Notes under the pieces: generated by a model
What the model was told of the DNA's origin: nothing
Seen by the model: only the letters and a program-made list of their open reading frames with translations
The model's database searches: none
Program-made: the position numbers and the translations under genes
Shown: piece after piece, positions 1-6,653 of the stretch
How the letters are laid out: every line of letters begins with the position of its first letter
Position numbering within the stretch: position 1 is the stretch's first letter
NCBI GenBank assembly: GCA_016296945.1
Contig: JAEDHQ010000079.1
Coordinates: forward strand, 1 to 6,678
Origin: Bacilli bacterium
GTDB lineage: Bacteria; Bacillota_I; Bacilli_A; ML615J-28; CAG-698
Length of the DNA: 6,678 nucleotides
Direction of reading: 5' to 3'

Positions 1-45
1 TTTTACCATAAAAAATAAAAAAAATCCACATAATAATATACTATT

Positions 46-70
46 AAAAAGTTGAGGAAATCCTCAACTT
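46..70 (-). terminator. Intrinsic terminator of the 64-861 gene
   Basis: A perfect 9-bp inverted repeat (49-57 with 62-70, AAGTTGAGG/CCTCAACTT) surrounds a 4-base loop. Read on the minus strand it is followed by a run of five or more T (through 46), which is the classic intrinsic terminator shape. The stop codon TGA (64-66) of the upstream gene lies inside the first stem arm, so a ribosome finishing translation would sit on the hairpin. Beyond it (1-45) there is only A/T-rich sequence and no supportable gene. Confidence 0.85.
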
Positions 71-861
71 AAATTACAATTTAATTTTTCATTTACTTCT
101 TCTAATAATTGATTTGCTTTTCTAACAACATATAATTTATCATTCTTAGAAGAAATCACAGTTAATTTATCTTTCGCAGCAAGATAATTACCTTCTTTAA
201 TATCTAAAAGTGCCATTTGGTAATTGCTAGAAATTAACGATAATTTTGTTGGTATTAAAACTTTACGATTCTTTAATAATTCTTTTGCTTTATCTAAATG
301 TATTCCTGATACAATATAATATTTTGCTTCCAGTAGCATATAGATAATAGAATAATTGTTTTTTAAAGCTTTATTATTACTATTTGTGATAAGATCACGC
401 ATTTTTAATAATGTGAATTTCATCTTTTCATCTAGATTATTATAAAAGAAATAATCACACCATGCTTTCAAATAGAGTATTTGCATTACTTCATCTAATT
501 CATTTGATTGATTATCTATTTCTAGCAATCTGTTTTTTACATTATCAAAATCACCTGCATCAAGATAAGCTAATGAATAATATAAATTATATAACAGCTT
601 TTGCTTTTTTGTAAGAAAACATTTATTCGCATAGTTGTTTAACTCTTCAATATATTTAAAAGGATCACATTCTTGACCATAACGAGCAATAATATCATTT
701 GTAATTTGACGTTCTTTATTCTTTATTACATTATTTAAGATTAAAACAATAATCATTAATAAAATAAATAAGAATGGATTATCATATGTTAGAGATAAAG
801 CTGTTAATACAATTAAAGCTATAAATGATAATATTAAACATATCAATCTTCTTTTTCTCAT
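64..861 (-). CDS. Membrane-anchored helical (TPR-like) protein, function unknown
   Basis: This is a 265-residue protein that I do not recognise as a named family. The N-terminus is basic (MRKRR) and is followed by two hydrophobic segments, about residues 6-24 and 29-46, separated by a short polar turn (TYDNP). This suggests a hairpin membrane anchor with both ends cytoplasmic. The remaining ~215 residues are soluble, Lys/Asn/Glu-rich and helical. Two stretches resemble tetratricopeptide helix pairs: about 87-116 (alternating Tyr/Leu, then AGDFDN) and about 210-240 (MALLDIKEGNYLAAK). Such repeats usually bind proteins, but the partner here is unknown. The start ATG at 861 is supported by an AAAAGGA ribosome site (870-876) eight bases upstream. 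The gene has its own promoter (888-916) and a terminator overlapping its stop, so it appears to be monocistronic and separate from the topoisomerase operon. That it is a real gene is well supported; its role is not. Confidence 0.85.
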   Translation of the reverse strand: MRKRRLICLILSFIALIVLTALSLTYDNPFLFILLMIIVLILNNVIKNKERQITNDIIARYGQECDPFKYIEELNNYANKCFLTKKQKLLYNLYYSLAYLDAGDFDNVKNRLLEIDNQSNELDEVMQILYLKAWCDYFFYNNLDEKMKFTLLKMRDLITNSNNKALKNNYSIIYMLLEAKYYIVSGIHLDKAKELLKNRKVLIPTKLSLISSNYQMALLDIKEGNYLAAKDKLTVISSKNDKLYVVRKANQLLEEVNEKLNCNLS

Positions 862-887
862 AGTATCAGTCCTTTTATACTTTGGTT

Positions 888-916
888 ATTATACACTTTA
901 TTATTGCAAATTTCAA
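888..916 (-). promoter_or_regulatory. SigA-type promoter of the 64-861 gene
   Basis: On the minus strand the -35 TTGAAA (911-916) and the perfect -10 TATAAT (888-893) are separated by exactly 17 bases. The predicted start of transcription is near 880, just upstream of the AAAAGGA ribosome site. It lies after the terminator of the preceding operon, so the two units should be transcribed independently. Confidence 0.8.
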
Positions 917-949
917 TAACATTAAACACTTTTAAATATAATGTCATAT

Positions 950-978
950 AAAAAGTTAAGTATAAAACTTAACTCTTT
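950..978 (-). terminator. Terminator closing the parE-parC-Fic-like operon
   Basis: An inverted repeat AGTTAAG/CTTAACT (968-974 with 954-960) has a 7-base loop. It can be lengthened by a G-U and three A-U pairs to about 11 bp and runs into a T tract on the minus strand. It starts only a few bases past the TAG stop (982-984) of the Fic-like gene. The stem is AT-rich and so only moderately stable. The plus strand also shows a short T-run after the stem, but no plus-strand gene enters from the left. Confidence 0.7.
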
Positions 979-981
979 TTA

Positions 982-1989
982 CTATTTCTTTCTAATCCAT
1001 TTAGCACTTCGGCCTTTACCTAAAGGTTCGATATATCCTTGTTCTCTTAATGAAATCAATGCACGATTAATGGTAGATTCACTTACATAAGGATTAGCTA
1101 TTCTAATCTCTTCTTTAGTAAATACTGATTTCATACTTAAAATTGTACTTTCAATATTATCTACTTTTTTATTAGTGCTGTCAAAACGATAATCTTTTAT
1201 AATTTTGTCTGTTTGTTTATAAGCTTTAATAACTAAGTTTAAGAAATATCTGACAAACTCTGTAGTTTGTGCATATCCTTCTTTCCAATTTACACTTGCT
1301 TTACATAGTTGATCTGTAAAGTTTGAAAAATCAAAATAAAGCATTTCAAAGAAACTTACATATTTAAAGGCATTAATATCTGCAATCAAGATTAATTGAT
1401 ATAAAATGACTAATGAAATAACTTCATTTTTGGAAACAAAAGGTCTTAAGTTATAAAAATCAACAAAATAATTTAAAAATAGAGTAATTTTTTCAAATTT
1501 TTCGGAGCGAAGATTTAATGAAATAATATCATTCATTTCTTCCAAAATTAATCTTTTACTTTTATTACTTTGCGATTGTAATAAAGATTGACCGCCTTCA
1601 GATAAATCAAACTTAATTCCATTATAATGAGAATAGATATAATTTACCATATTAAAAATTTCATTACTTTGTAAACTAACTAATTGAAATTTTTGTTGGA
1701 TAGCACTTAATGTATCTTTTAAATTATATAAAGTATTTTCTTCCTTATTACGGGGAGAAGAATTCTTTTCAATAATCAATCTTGCGCGAGCTTCACTAAT
1801 ATCTAATTTCAAGATTTTAGATAAAAAATATGCATCTTTTTGGACAGTAGTATCAATAACGCGATTTAAATCAGAGCCAAGAGTATTAATATAAAACTCA
1901 TTGTTGCCGATGAAACGATAAATTTTTGATAATGTGACAACAATATCATTCGGAATAATATAATGATCTAGTTTTGAAATACAATTCAT
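982..1989 (-). CDS. Fic-family protein with degenerate active site and C-terminal winged helix
   Basis: This 335-residue protein follows the plan of the common bacterial Fic/winged-helix proteins: N-terminal helices with an SPRNKEEN segment (78-85), the Fic core, a tail with W235-KEG and FVRYFL (245-250), then a winged helix-turn-helix (about 279-333, ending RSAKWIR). Fic enzymes normally transfer AMP to a target hydroxyl using the loop HPFxxGNGR. Here the aligned residues (182-190) read RPFVSKNEV: the catalytic His is Arg, both glycines and the terminal Arg are replaced, and only P, F and one N survive. The inhibitory [S/T]xxxE[G/N] position of the N-terminal helix reads L60-K61 instead of Glu-Gly, so the autoinhibition motif is also gone. 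AMP transfer is therefore very unlikely; the intact winged helix suggests DNA binding (inference). The start is ATG 1989, with GGGTGAT (1994-2000) four bases upstream; a GTG at 1998 falls inside that ribosome site and is less likely. It lies 10 bases behind parC, so it is probably the third gene of that operon. Confidence 0.82.
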   Translation of the reverse strand: MNCISKLDHYIIPNDIVVTLSKIYRFIGNNEFYINTLGSDLNRVIDTTVQKDAYFLSKILKLDISEARARLIIEKNSSPRNKEENTLYNLKDTLSAIQQKFQLVSLQSNEIFNMVNYIYSHYNGIKFDLSEGGQSLLQSQSNKSKRLILEEMNDIISLNLRSEKFEKITLFLNYFVDFYNLRPFVSKNEVISLVILYQLILIADINAFKYVSFFEMLYFDFSNFTDQLCKASVNWKEGYAQTTEFVRYFLNLVIKAYKQTDKIIKDYRFDSTNKKVDNIESTILSMKSVFTKEEIRIANPYVSESTINRALISLREQGYIEPLGKGRSAKWIRKK

Positions 1990-1993
1990 TTTT

Positions 1994-2000
1994 ATCACCC
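1994..2000 (-). promoter_or_regulatory. Ribosome binding site of the Fic-like gene
   Basis: GGGTGAT on the minus strand pairs through GGTGAT with the ATCACC at the 3' end of 16S rRNA. It sits four bases before ATG 1989 and begins inside the parC TAG stop codon (2000-2002), whose last G is shared. This favours ATG 1989 over GTG 1998 and suggests that ribosomes ending parC can reinitiate here. Confidence 0.65.
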
Positions 2001-4465
2001 TATTCTAAATCACTAGAATCCCTTGCTATAATTATTTTTTCAAATCGGCCTAAATTGTTTGAGCAAGTATTAATCTTCTTAATTGTTAGAGATTTTGCAA
2101 CTTCTTCATAATTAATTAGATCGTATAAACCTGCACCACTAACATGAATCTCTGGATTTAAATTTTGTTGGTGAACAATCTCAAAGTCTACTAAGAATGG
2201 ACCATTCTTAGTCATATCAACATATTGTTTACCAACATGAATTTTCTTACCTTTTGTAACATCATTTGCTTTAAATCTTCTTAAACCTCCACGTTGATTT
2301 AAGATTAATAAAACATCTTTTGGTTCAACATAAAAAGCACCTATAACTTCATCAGTAGGACGATTTTTCATTTCTAAGGCTTTAACACCAAATGAGGCAG
2401 GAGCAAATTCACTAATTTCTGATGCATTATAACGAAGCATAAATCCTTGTTTTGTTACTACCATAACTTCCTTTGCTTCGCCTTTACAAATATCGATACT
2501 TACCAACTTATCATCTTCACGAATTTTAGTTGCTTTTAATGCTTTTGAAATACGCATTGCATTAAATTCGCGAATATGTGTTCGTTTTGTTAAACCATTT
2601 TTAGTAGTAAATAAAACATAACGATTCTCTTCCCAATCATTTACAGGAGTAGTAAACATTACTGTTTCATCTGCAGAGATAGTAGCTAGAACAGAAACAT
2701 TTCGTCCCATATCACGCAAACGACATTCAGGAATATTTTGAACTGGCAAATATACATAATTACCTAAGTTAGTGAACAATAAAATTGTATCTAAAGTAGT
2801 TACTTCATATTTTGCAATCACAAAATCTTCTTCTTTAAGTTTATTTTCATCACCATTAGTATAATTCTTTGGCGATACTCGCTTAATATATCCATCTTTA
2901 GTAATAATAACAACTACATCTTCTTTAGCTCTTAATTCTTTTACTTCAACTTTTACATCGTCAATCTTATGTTCAATTGTTGTACGACGTTTTTGACTTA
3001 ATACTTTTAAAGTTTGCAATAATTCTTTTTTAACTAAATCCATTAATAATGATTCGTTAGCTAACATTTCTGTTAATTCATTAATCTTATCTTCTAATTC
3101 TTTCTTTTCGGCTTGTAAAGCAAAAATGTCAGTATTTGTTAATCGATATAATTGTAACATAACAATTGCTTCAGCTTGTTCTTCACTAAATTTATAATTG
3201 GTAACTAAGTTATCTTTTGCTTCCTTCTTATTTGCAGATGATCTAATTGTCTTAATTACAGCATCTAAAATAGAAACCATTGAAATTAATCCTTCTACAA
3301 TGTGATGTCTTTTCTTTGCAGCATTCAATTCAAAATTACAACGATTAGTTGTAACATCTCTTTGATGATCAATATATGCATCTAACATCTCTATTAAGCC
3401 AAGGCACATAGGTTTCTTATCACTAATACAAACCATGTTAAAAGTATAATTAATTTGTAAATCAGAAGCTTTAAATAAGAAATTACGAATATAATCATGA
3501 TTTGCATCTTTTCGTAAATCAATGGCAATACGTAATCCTTGTCTGTCAGATTCATCACGAATATCTAAAACGCCATCGACATTCTTTTCCGCAACAACAT
3601 CTGTCATCTTTTTAACTAAAATAGATTTATTAACATCATATGGAATTTCTGTAATAATAATTTGATTAATATTTTCAAGTTCGACAATTTCAGTACGAGA
3701 TTTTAGAATGATTTTACCTTTACCTGTTTTATAAGCATTTTTAATACCATCAATCCCTTGAACAATACCACCTGTAGGAAAATCTGGTCCTTGTACAATT
3801 GTCATAATTTCACGTAAAGTACATTGCGGTTTATTAATACGATAAATAACAGCATTGATTATTTCATTAATATTGTGAGGAGGAATATCCGTAGCATAAC
3901 CAGCGGCAATTCCTGTAGCACCATTAACTAAAAGATTAGGAAAACGTGCAGGTAAAACAACAGGTTCGAGTTCTTCATCATCAAAATTTGGAACAAATCC
4001 AACAGTTCTTTTATTTAAATCTTTTAATAAAAATTCCGAATTAGATGATAAACGAGCTTCAGTATAACGCATTGCGGCAGCAGGATCACCATCAATACTA
4101 CCATTATTACCGTGCATATCTATTAAAGGCAATAAAGTCTTAAAATTTTGACTCATTCTAACCATCGCTTCATAAATAGAACTATCACCATGAGGGTGAT
4201 ATTTTCCCATTACTTCCCCTACAATACGAGCCGACTTTTTATATGGTTTATTAGGAAACATCCCCAATCGATACATACCATATAATATGCGTCGTTGTAC
4301 CGGTTTTAATCCATCACGAGCATCAGGTAAGGCTCTTTCTTGGATAATATATTTAGAATAACGACCAAAGCGCTCACCAAAAATATTCTCTAAATTATCA
4401 TTAATAATTTTTTCTTCTACAAAATCATTAATCTTATATAAGGCTTTTTTAGTTGCTCTACTCAT
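2000..4465 (-). CDS. parC: DNA topoisomerase IV subunit A (ParC)
   Basis: ParC is the DNA breakage-reunion subunit; with ParE it forms the A2B2 enzyme that decatenates daughter chromosomes and relaxes supercoils. In this 821-residue form the winged-helix region carries the HPHGD motif (90-94) and the catalytic R133-Y134 (AAMRYTEARLS); Y134 forms the transient link to DNA. The tower keeps GIAAGYATDIPPHN, with I186 at the DNA-intercalating position, and a long coiled coil spans about 370-500. From about 512 six beta-pinwheel blades follow. There is no canonical GyrA box (QRRGGKG); blade five has only NQRGGLRRF. That, GNNGSID before the tyrosine and the parE neighbour mark it as ParC rather than GyrA. 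Quinolone-determining Ser95 and Glu99 (S80/E84 of S. aureus GrlA) are wild type. The start is uncertain: ATG 4465 is preferred (GGTGAT four bases upstream), but ATG 4471 (GGAG nine bases upstream) or GTG 4474 would add two or three residues. All these starts overlap the end of parE. Confidence 0.95.
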   Translation of the reverse strand: MSRATKKALYKINDFVEEKIINDNLENIFGERFGRYSKYIIQERALPDARDGLKPVQRRILYGMYRLGMFPNKPYKKSARIVGEVMGKYHPHGDSSIYEAMVRMSQNFKTLLPLIDMHGNNGSIDGDPAAAMRYTEARLSSNSEFLLKDLNKRTVGFVPNFDDEELEPVVLPARFPNLLVNGATGIAAGYATDIPPHNINEIINAVIYRINKPQCTLREIMTIVQGPDFPTGGIVQGIDGIKNAYKTGKGKIILKSRTEIVELENINQIIITEIPYDVNKSILVKKMTDVVAEKNVDGVLDIRDESDRQGLRIAIDLRKDANHDYIRNFLFKASDLQINYTFNMVCISDKKPMCLGLIEMLDAYIDHQRDVTTNRCNFELNAAKKRHHIVEGLISMVSILDAVIKTIRSSANKKEAKDNLVTNYKFSEEQAEAIVMLQLYRLTNTDIFALQAEKKELEDKINELTEMLANESLLMDLVKKELLQTLKVLSQKRRTTIEHKIDDVKVEVKELRAKEDVVVIITKDGYIKRVSPKNYTNGDENKLKEEDFVIAKYEVTTLDTILLFTNLGNYVYLPVQNIPECRLRDMGRNVSVLATISADETVMFTTPVNDWEENRYVLFTTKNGLTKRTHIREFNAMRISKALKATKIREDDKLVSIDICKGEAKEVMVVTKQGFMLRYNASEISEFAPASFGVKALEMKNRPTDEVIGAFYVEPKDVLLILNQRGGLRRFKANDVTKGKKIHVGKQYVDMTKNGPFLVDFEIVHQQNLNPEIHVSGAGLYDLINYEEVAKSLTIKKINTCSNNLGRFEKIIIARDSSDLE

Positions 4466-6413
4466 AATCATCACCCACTTCTCCGATTGCTAAATCGAAG
4501 TTATCATCATTATCAAATGAAATATTTTTTTCAATCCATTCACGTCTAGGATCAACTTCATCACCCATTAATACAGAAACACGATTATCTGCATCACTAA
4601 AATCTTCAATATTTACTTTAATTAAAGTTCTTGTGGCCGGATTCATTGTCGTTTCCCATAATTGTTCATAGTTCATTTCACCTAAACCTTTGAAACGCTG
4701 AATTTCGTAATTTCCTTTTATTTCAGAAATTCTTTCTTTTAATTCTTCATCACTCCATGCATAAGTTTGCTCATTCTTTTGACTTATCTTATATAATGGA
4801 GGTAAAGCAATATAAACATGACCGTTTTCTATTAAACCAGGCATATATCTAAAGAAAAAAGTTAATAACAAAATTTGAATATGTGCCCCATCGTTATCGG
4901 CATCGGTCATTATAATAACTTTATTATAGTTACATTTTGAAATATTAAATTCGGAACCAATTCCTGTACCAATTGTATAAATCATTGACATGATTTCTTC
5001 GTTTTTCAGTAATTCTTCACTTCTAGTTCTTTCGGCGTTAATTACTTTACCTCGTAATGGCAAAATTGCTTGAAAACGGCGATCACGACCTTGTTTTGCA
5101 GATCCACCTGCAGAATCACCTTCAACCAAGAAAAGTTCATTTGTCTTTGGATTCTTTTCTTGCACAGGAGCAAGTTTACCATTCATATTAACATTCTTAG
5201 TTTTTATAGCTTTAACTTCACGACTTTGCTCTTTAGCTTTTCGAACAGCTTCACGTTCTTTAAATGCTCGAAGAGCATTATTCATTAACATTGTAGCAAT
5301 TTCACCATTTTCAAATAAGAAAAATTTAAGTTTTTCAGAAACAATTTGTTCAACTGCAAATTTTGCATCTGCTGATCCTAATTTGCTCTTTGTTTGTCCT
5401 TCAAATTGTAAAATATCTTCAGGAACACGAATTGATAAAACCGCTGTAATTCCATCACGAATATCGGTTCCATCCAAATTTGGATCTTTATCTTTTAGAA
5501 TTTTCTTTAATCGACCATATTCATTAAATGAACGCGTTAAAGCAGAACGAAAGCCTGTTTCATGAGTTCCACCATCACGAGTACGAATATTGTTTACAAA
5601 TGACAAAATGTTTTCACTATATGTTTTAGATGTATATTGGAAAGCACATTCAATATAAATATTATTATATGTACCAGTAATGTAAATCGGTTCATGCATT
5701 ATTTCTTTAGTTTTAGTTAAATCTTTTACATATTCTACAATACCTTCTGAATATTGAAATACTTCATGTTGTCCATTACGTTCATCATAAATCTCGCCTT
5801 TTAATCCTTTAATTAAAAATGCAGATTCTTTTAAACGTTGAACACATTGTTTATAATCAATATAAGTAGTAGAGAAAATAGAAGGATCCGGTTTAAAGCA
5901 AACAGTAGTTCCATGTTCTTTTTTTGGATCATTAACAATCTTAGGTTTATGAATTACAGAACCACCATCTTCAAATCTTTGAGTGTAACATTTACCATCA
6001 CGATGAATTTCAACTTCTAACCATTCACTTAAGGCATTTACTACACTCGCACCTACACCATGTAAACCACCAGCCACTTTATAAGTAGTATTGTCAAATT
6101 TGCCACCAGCATGTAACATACTATAAACAACTTGTGGAGTAGGAACACCTTCTTTATGCATAGTAATAGGAATACCACGGCCATTATCAGAAACTTGCAC
6201 AATATTACCCTTTTTAATTATGATAGTAACATGATTAGCAAATTCAGATAAAACTTCATCAATAGCATTATCCATTATTTCCCAGACTAAATGATGAATA
6301 CCTCGAGAATCTGTAGACCCAATATACATCCCAGGACGCTTACGAACTGCTTCAAGCCCTTTAAGAACTTGTATTTCATCAGAAGTATAAGATTTAATTT
6401 TCTCTTTAGCCAT
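4458..6413 (-). CDS. parE: DNA topoisomerase IV subunit B (ParE)
   Basis: ParE is the ATPase subunit of topoisomerase IV. In this 651-residue form the GHKL ATPase domain shows E45 (general base), D48 and N49 in WEIMDNAIDE, DNGRGIP (76-82), the ATP-lid glycines GGLHGVG (115-121), and QTK (340-342) in the transducer. The TOPRIM domain has E431 in LVEGDSAGG, PLRGK (452-456) and the metal-binding DADND (504-508). RFKGLGEMN (573-581) and a tail containing DPRREWIEKN follow. GSTDSRGIHHLVWE and the adjacent parC favour ParE over GyrB, which is otherwise very similar. The length is normal, with a short acidic extension (DNDDNF to DDYE). The start is ATG 6413, giving MAKEKIKS; the upstream GTG at 6428 overlaps the ribosome site GGAGGA (6421-6426) and is rejected. 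Gene order parE then parC is typical of Bacillota. TAG (4458-4460) ends it eight bases inside parC. Confidence 0.96.
   Translation of the reverse strand: MAKEKIKSYTSDEIQVLKGLEAVRKRPGMYIGSTDSRGIHHLVWEIMDNAIDEVLSEFANHVTIIIKKGNIVQVSDNGRGIPITMHKEGVPTPQVVYSMLHAGGKFDNTTYKVAGGLHGVGASVVNALSEWLEVEIHRDGKCYTQRFEDGGSVIHKPKIVNDPKKEHGTTVCFKPDPSIFSTTYIDYKQCVQRLKESAFLIKGLKGEIYDERNGQHEVFQYSEGIVEYVKDLTKTKEIMHEPIYITGTYNNIYIECAFQYTSKTYSENILSFVNNIRTRDGGTHETGFRSALTRSFNEYGRLKKILKDKDPNLDGTDIRDGITAVLSIRVPEDILQFEGQTKSKLGSADAKFAVEQIVSEKLKFFLFENGEIATMLMNNALRAFKEREAVRKAKEQSREVKAIKTKNVNMNGKLAPVQEKNPKTNELFLVEGDSAGGSAKQGRDRRFQAILPLRGKVINAERTRSEELLKNEEIMSMIYTIGTGIGSEFNISKCNYNKVIIMTDADNDGAHIQILLLTFFFRYMPGLIENGHVYIALPPLYKISQKNEQTYAWSDEELKERISEIKGNYEIQRFKGLGEMNYEQLWETTMNPATRTLIKVNIEDFSDADNRVSVLMGDEVDPRREWIEKNISFDNDDNFDLAIGEVGDDYE
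4470..4475 (-). promoter_or_regulatory. Candidate ribosome binding site of parC, inside parE
   Basis: GGTGAT (minus strand), preceded by further G residues, lies four bases before ATG 4465, the same arrangement as at the downstream Fic-like gene. A second element, GGAG (4481-4484), lies nine bases before ATG 4471 and gives an equally spaced alternative. Both are within the last codons of parE, so parC translation is probably coupled to parE. Confidence 0.5.
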
Positions 6414-6420
6414 AATACTT

Positions 6421-6426
6421 TCCTCC
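6421..6426 (-). promoter_or_regulatory. Ribosome binding site of parE
   Basis: GGAGGA on the minus strand is a strong Shine-Dalgarno seven bases before ATG 6413. It decides the start: the in-frame GTG at 6426-6428 is part of, or directly against, this site and cannot also be the start codon it serves. Confidence 0.85.
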
Positions 6427-6438
6427 ACTATATATTAT

Positions 6439-6467
6439 ATTATACCACATAATTAATCAAATGTAAA
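6439..6467 (-). promoter_or_regulatory. SigA-type promoter of the parE-parC-Fic-like operon
   Basis: On the minus strand the -35 TTTACA (6462-6467) is followed after exactly 17 bases by a perfect -10 TATAAT (6439-6444). TGG directly before the -10 makes it an extended -10 promoter. Transcription should start near 6432, leaving a leader of about 20 bases that holds little more than the ribosome site, so there is no room for a leader riboswitch or attenuator. Confidence 0.85.
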
Positions 6468-6489
6468 CATTGATTTTCAAAAAATAATA

Positions 6490-6514
6490 ATATTCAAATA
6501 ATAGATATGAATAT
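6490..6514. repeat. Inverted repeat in the divergent promoter region
   Basis: Perfect 7-bp arms ATATTCA (6490-6496) and TGAATAT (6508-6514) are separated by 11 bases, so the arm centres are about 18 bases apart, compatible with a dimeric regulator on two helical turns. It lies upstream of the parE -35 and upstream of the plus-strand promoter. In sequence this AT-rich such a repeat can arise by chance, so an operator role is only a suggestion. Confidence 0.3.
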
Positions 6515-6524
6515 ATTTAATGTC

Positions 6525-6542
6525 GATTTTTCTTTAAAAATC
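6525..6542. repeat. Small AT hairpin in the divergent promoter region
   Basis: GATTTTT (6525-6531) and AAAAATC (6536-6542) form a perfect 7-bp stem around a 4-base loop. It is not followed by a T-run on either strand that would make a convincing terminator, and it lies upstream of both divergent promoters, so it is not expected to be transcribed from either. Function unknown. Confidence 0.3.
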
Positions 6543-6597
6543 TGATTTTATAAAACTATTAAAATTAGTGTTGTTAAGAGTAAAGAAACATTATATC

Positions 6598-6626
6598 TTG
6601 AAATAATTATAATATTATAGTATAAT
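6598..6626 (+). promoter_or_regulatory. SigA-type promoter of the divergent right-edge gene
   Basis: TTGAAA (6598-6603) and a perfect TATAAT (6621-6626) are spaced by exactly 17 bases on the plus strand. The predicted start near 6633 is about 20 bases before the ATG at 6654, with the ribosome site GAGGT between. The position and order support a real gene beginning at the right edge. Confidence 0.82.
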
Positions 6627-6653
6627 AATACAAAGATTTTTTTGAGGTAAACT

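Noticed and set aside
1..9. ATG at 7-9 on the minus strand as the start of a further gene
   Set aside because: There is no Shine-Dalgarno upstream, only T-rich sequence following the terminator, and only three codons are visible.
64..66. TGA read as Trp (Mycoplasma-type code), extending the membrane protein to the window edge
   Set aside because: All nine Trp in the window use TGG with no in-frame TGA, and a terminator hairpin sits exactly at this stop.
1990..1998. GTG 1998 as the start of the Fic-like gene
   Set aside because: It lies inside the GGGTGAT ribosome site that serves ATG 1989.
5070..5288. Plus-strand open frame of 72 codons
   Set aside because: It lies wholly inside parE on the opposite strand, has no ribosome site or promoter, and its Phe/Ser/Thr-rich product is typical of the antisense of a Lys/Glu-rich gene.
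5383..5565. Plus-strand open frame of 60 codons
   Set aside because: It is antisense to a conserved part of parE, with no initiation signal and no recognisable protein features.
5838..6020. Plus-strand open frame of 60 codons
   Set aside because: It is antisense to the ParE ATPase region; low-complexity composition and no ribosome site.
2000..6413. gyrA/gyrB instead of parC/parE
   Set aside because: No canonical GyrA box in the C-terminal domain, ParC-type GNNGSID and ParE-type GSTDSRG motifs, B-then-A overlapping order and a divergent right-edge gene all favour topoisomerase IV.
6414..6428. GTG 6428 as the start of parE
   Set aside because: This codon overlaps the strong GGAGGA ribosome site that is correctly spaced for ATG 6413.
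6590..6595. Second minus-strand TATAAT upstream of parE
   Set aside because: No -35-like element at a suitable distance and no extended -10; a chance match in AT-rich DNA.
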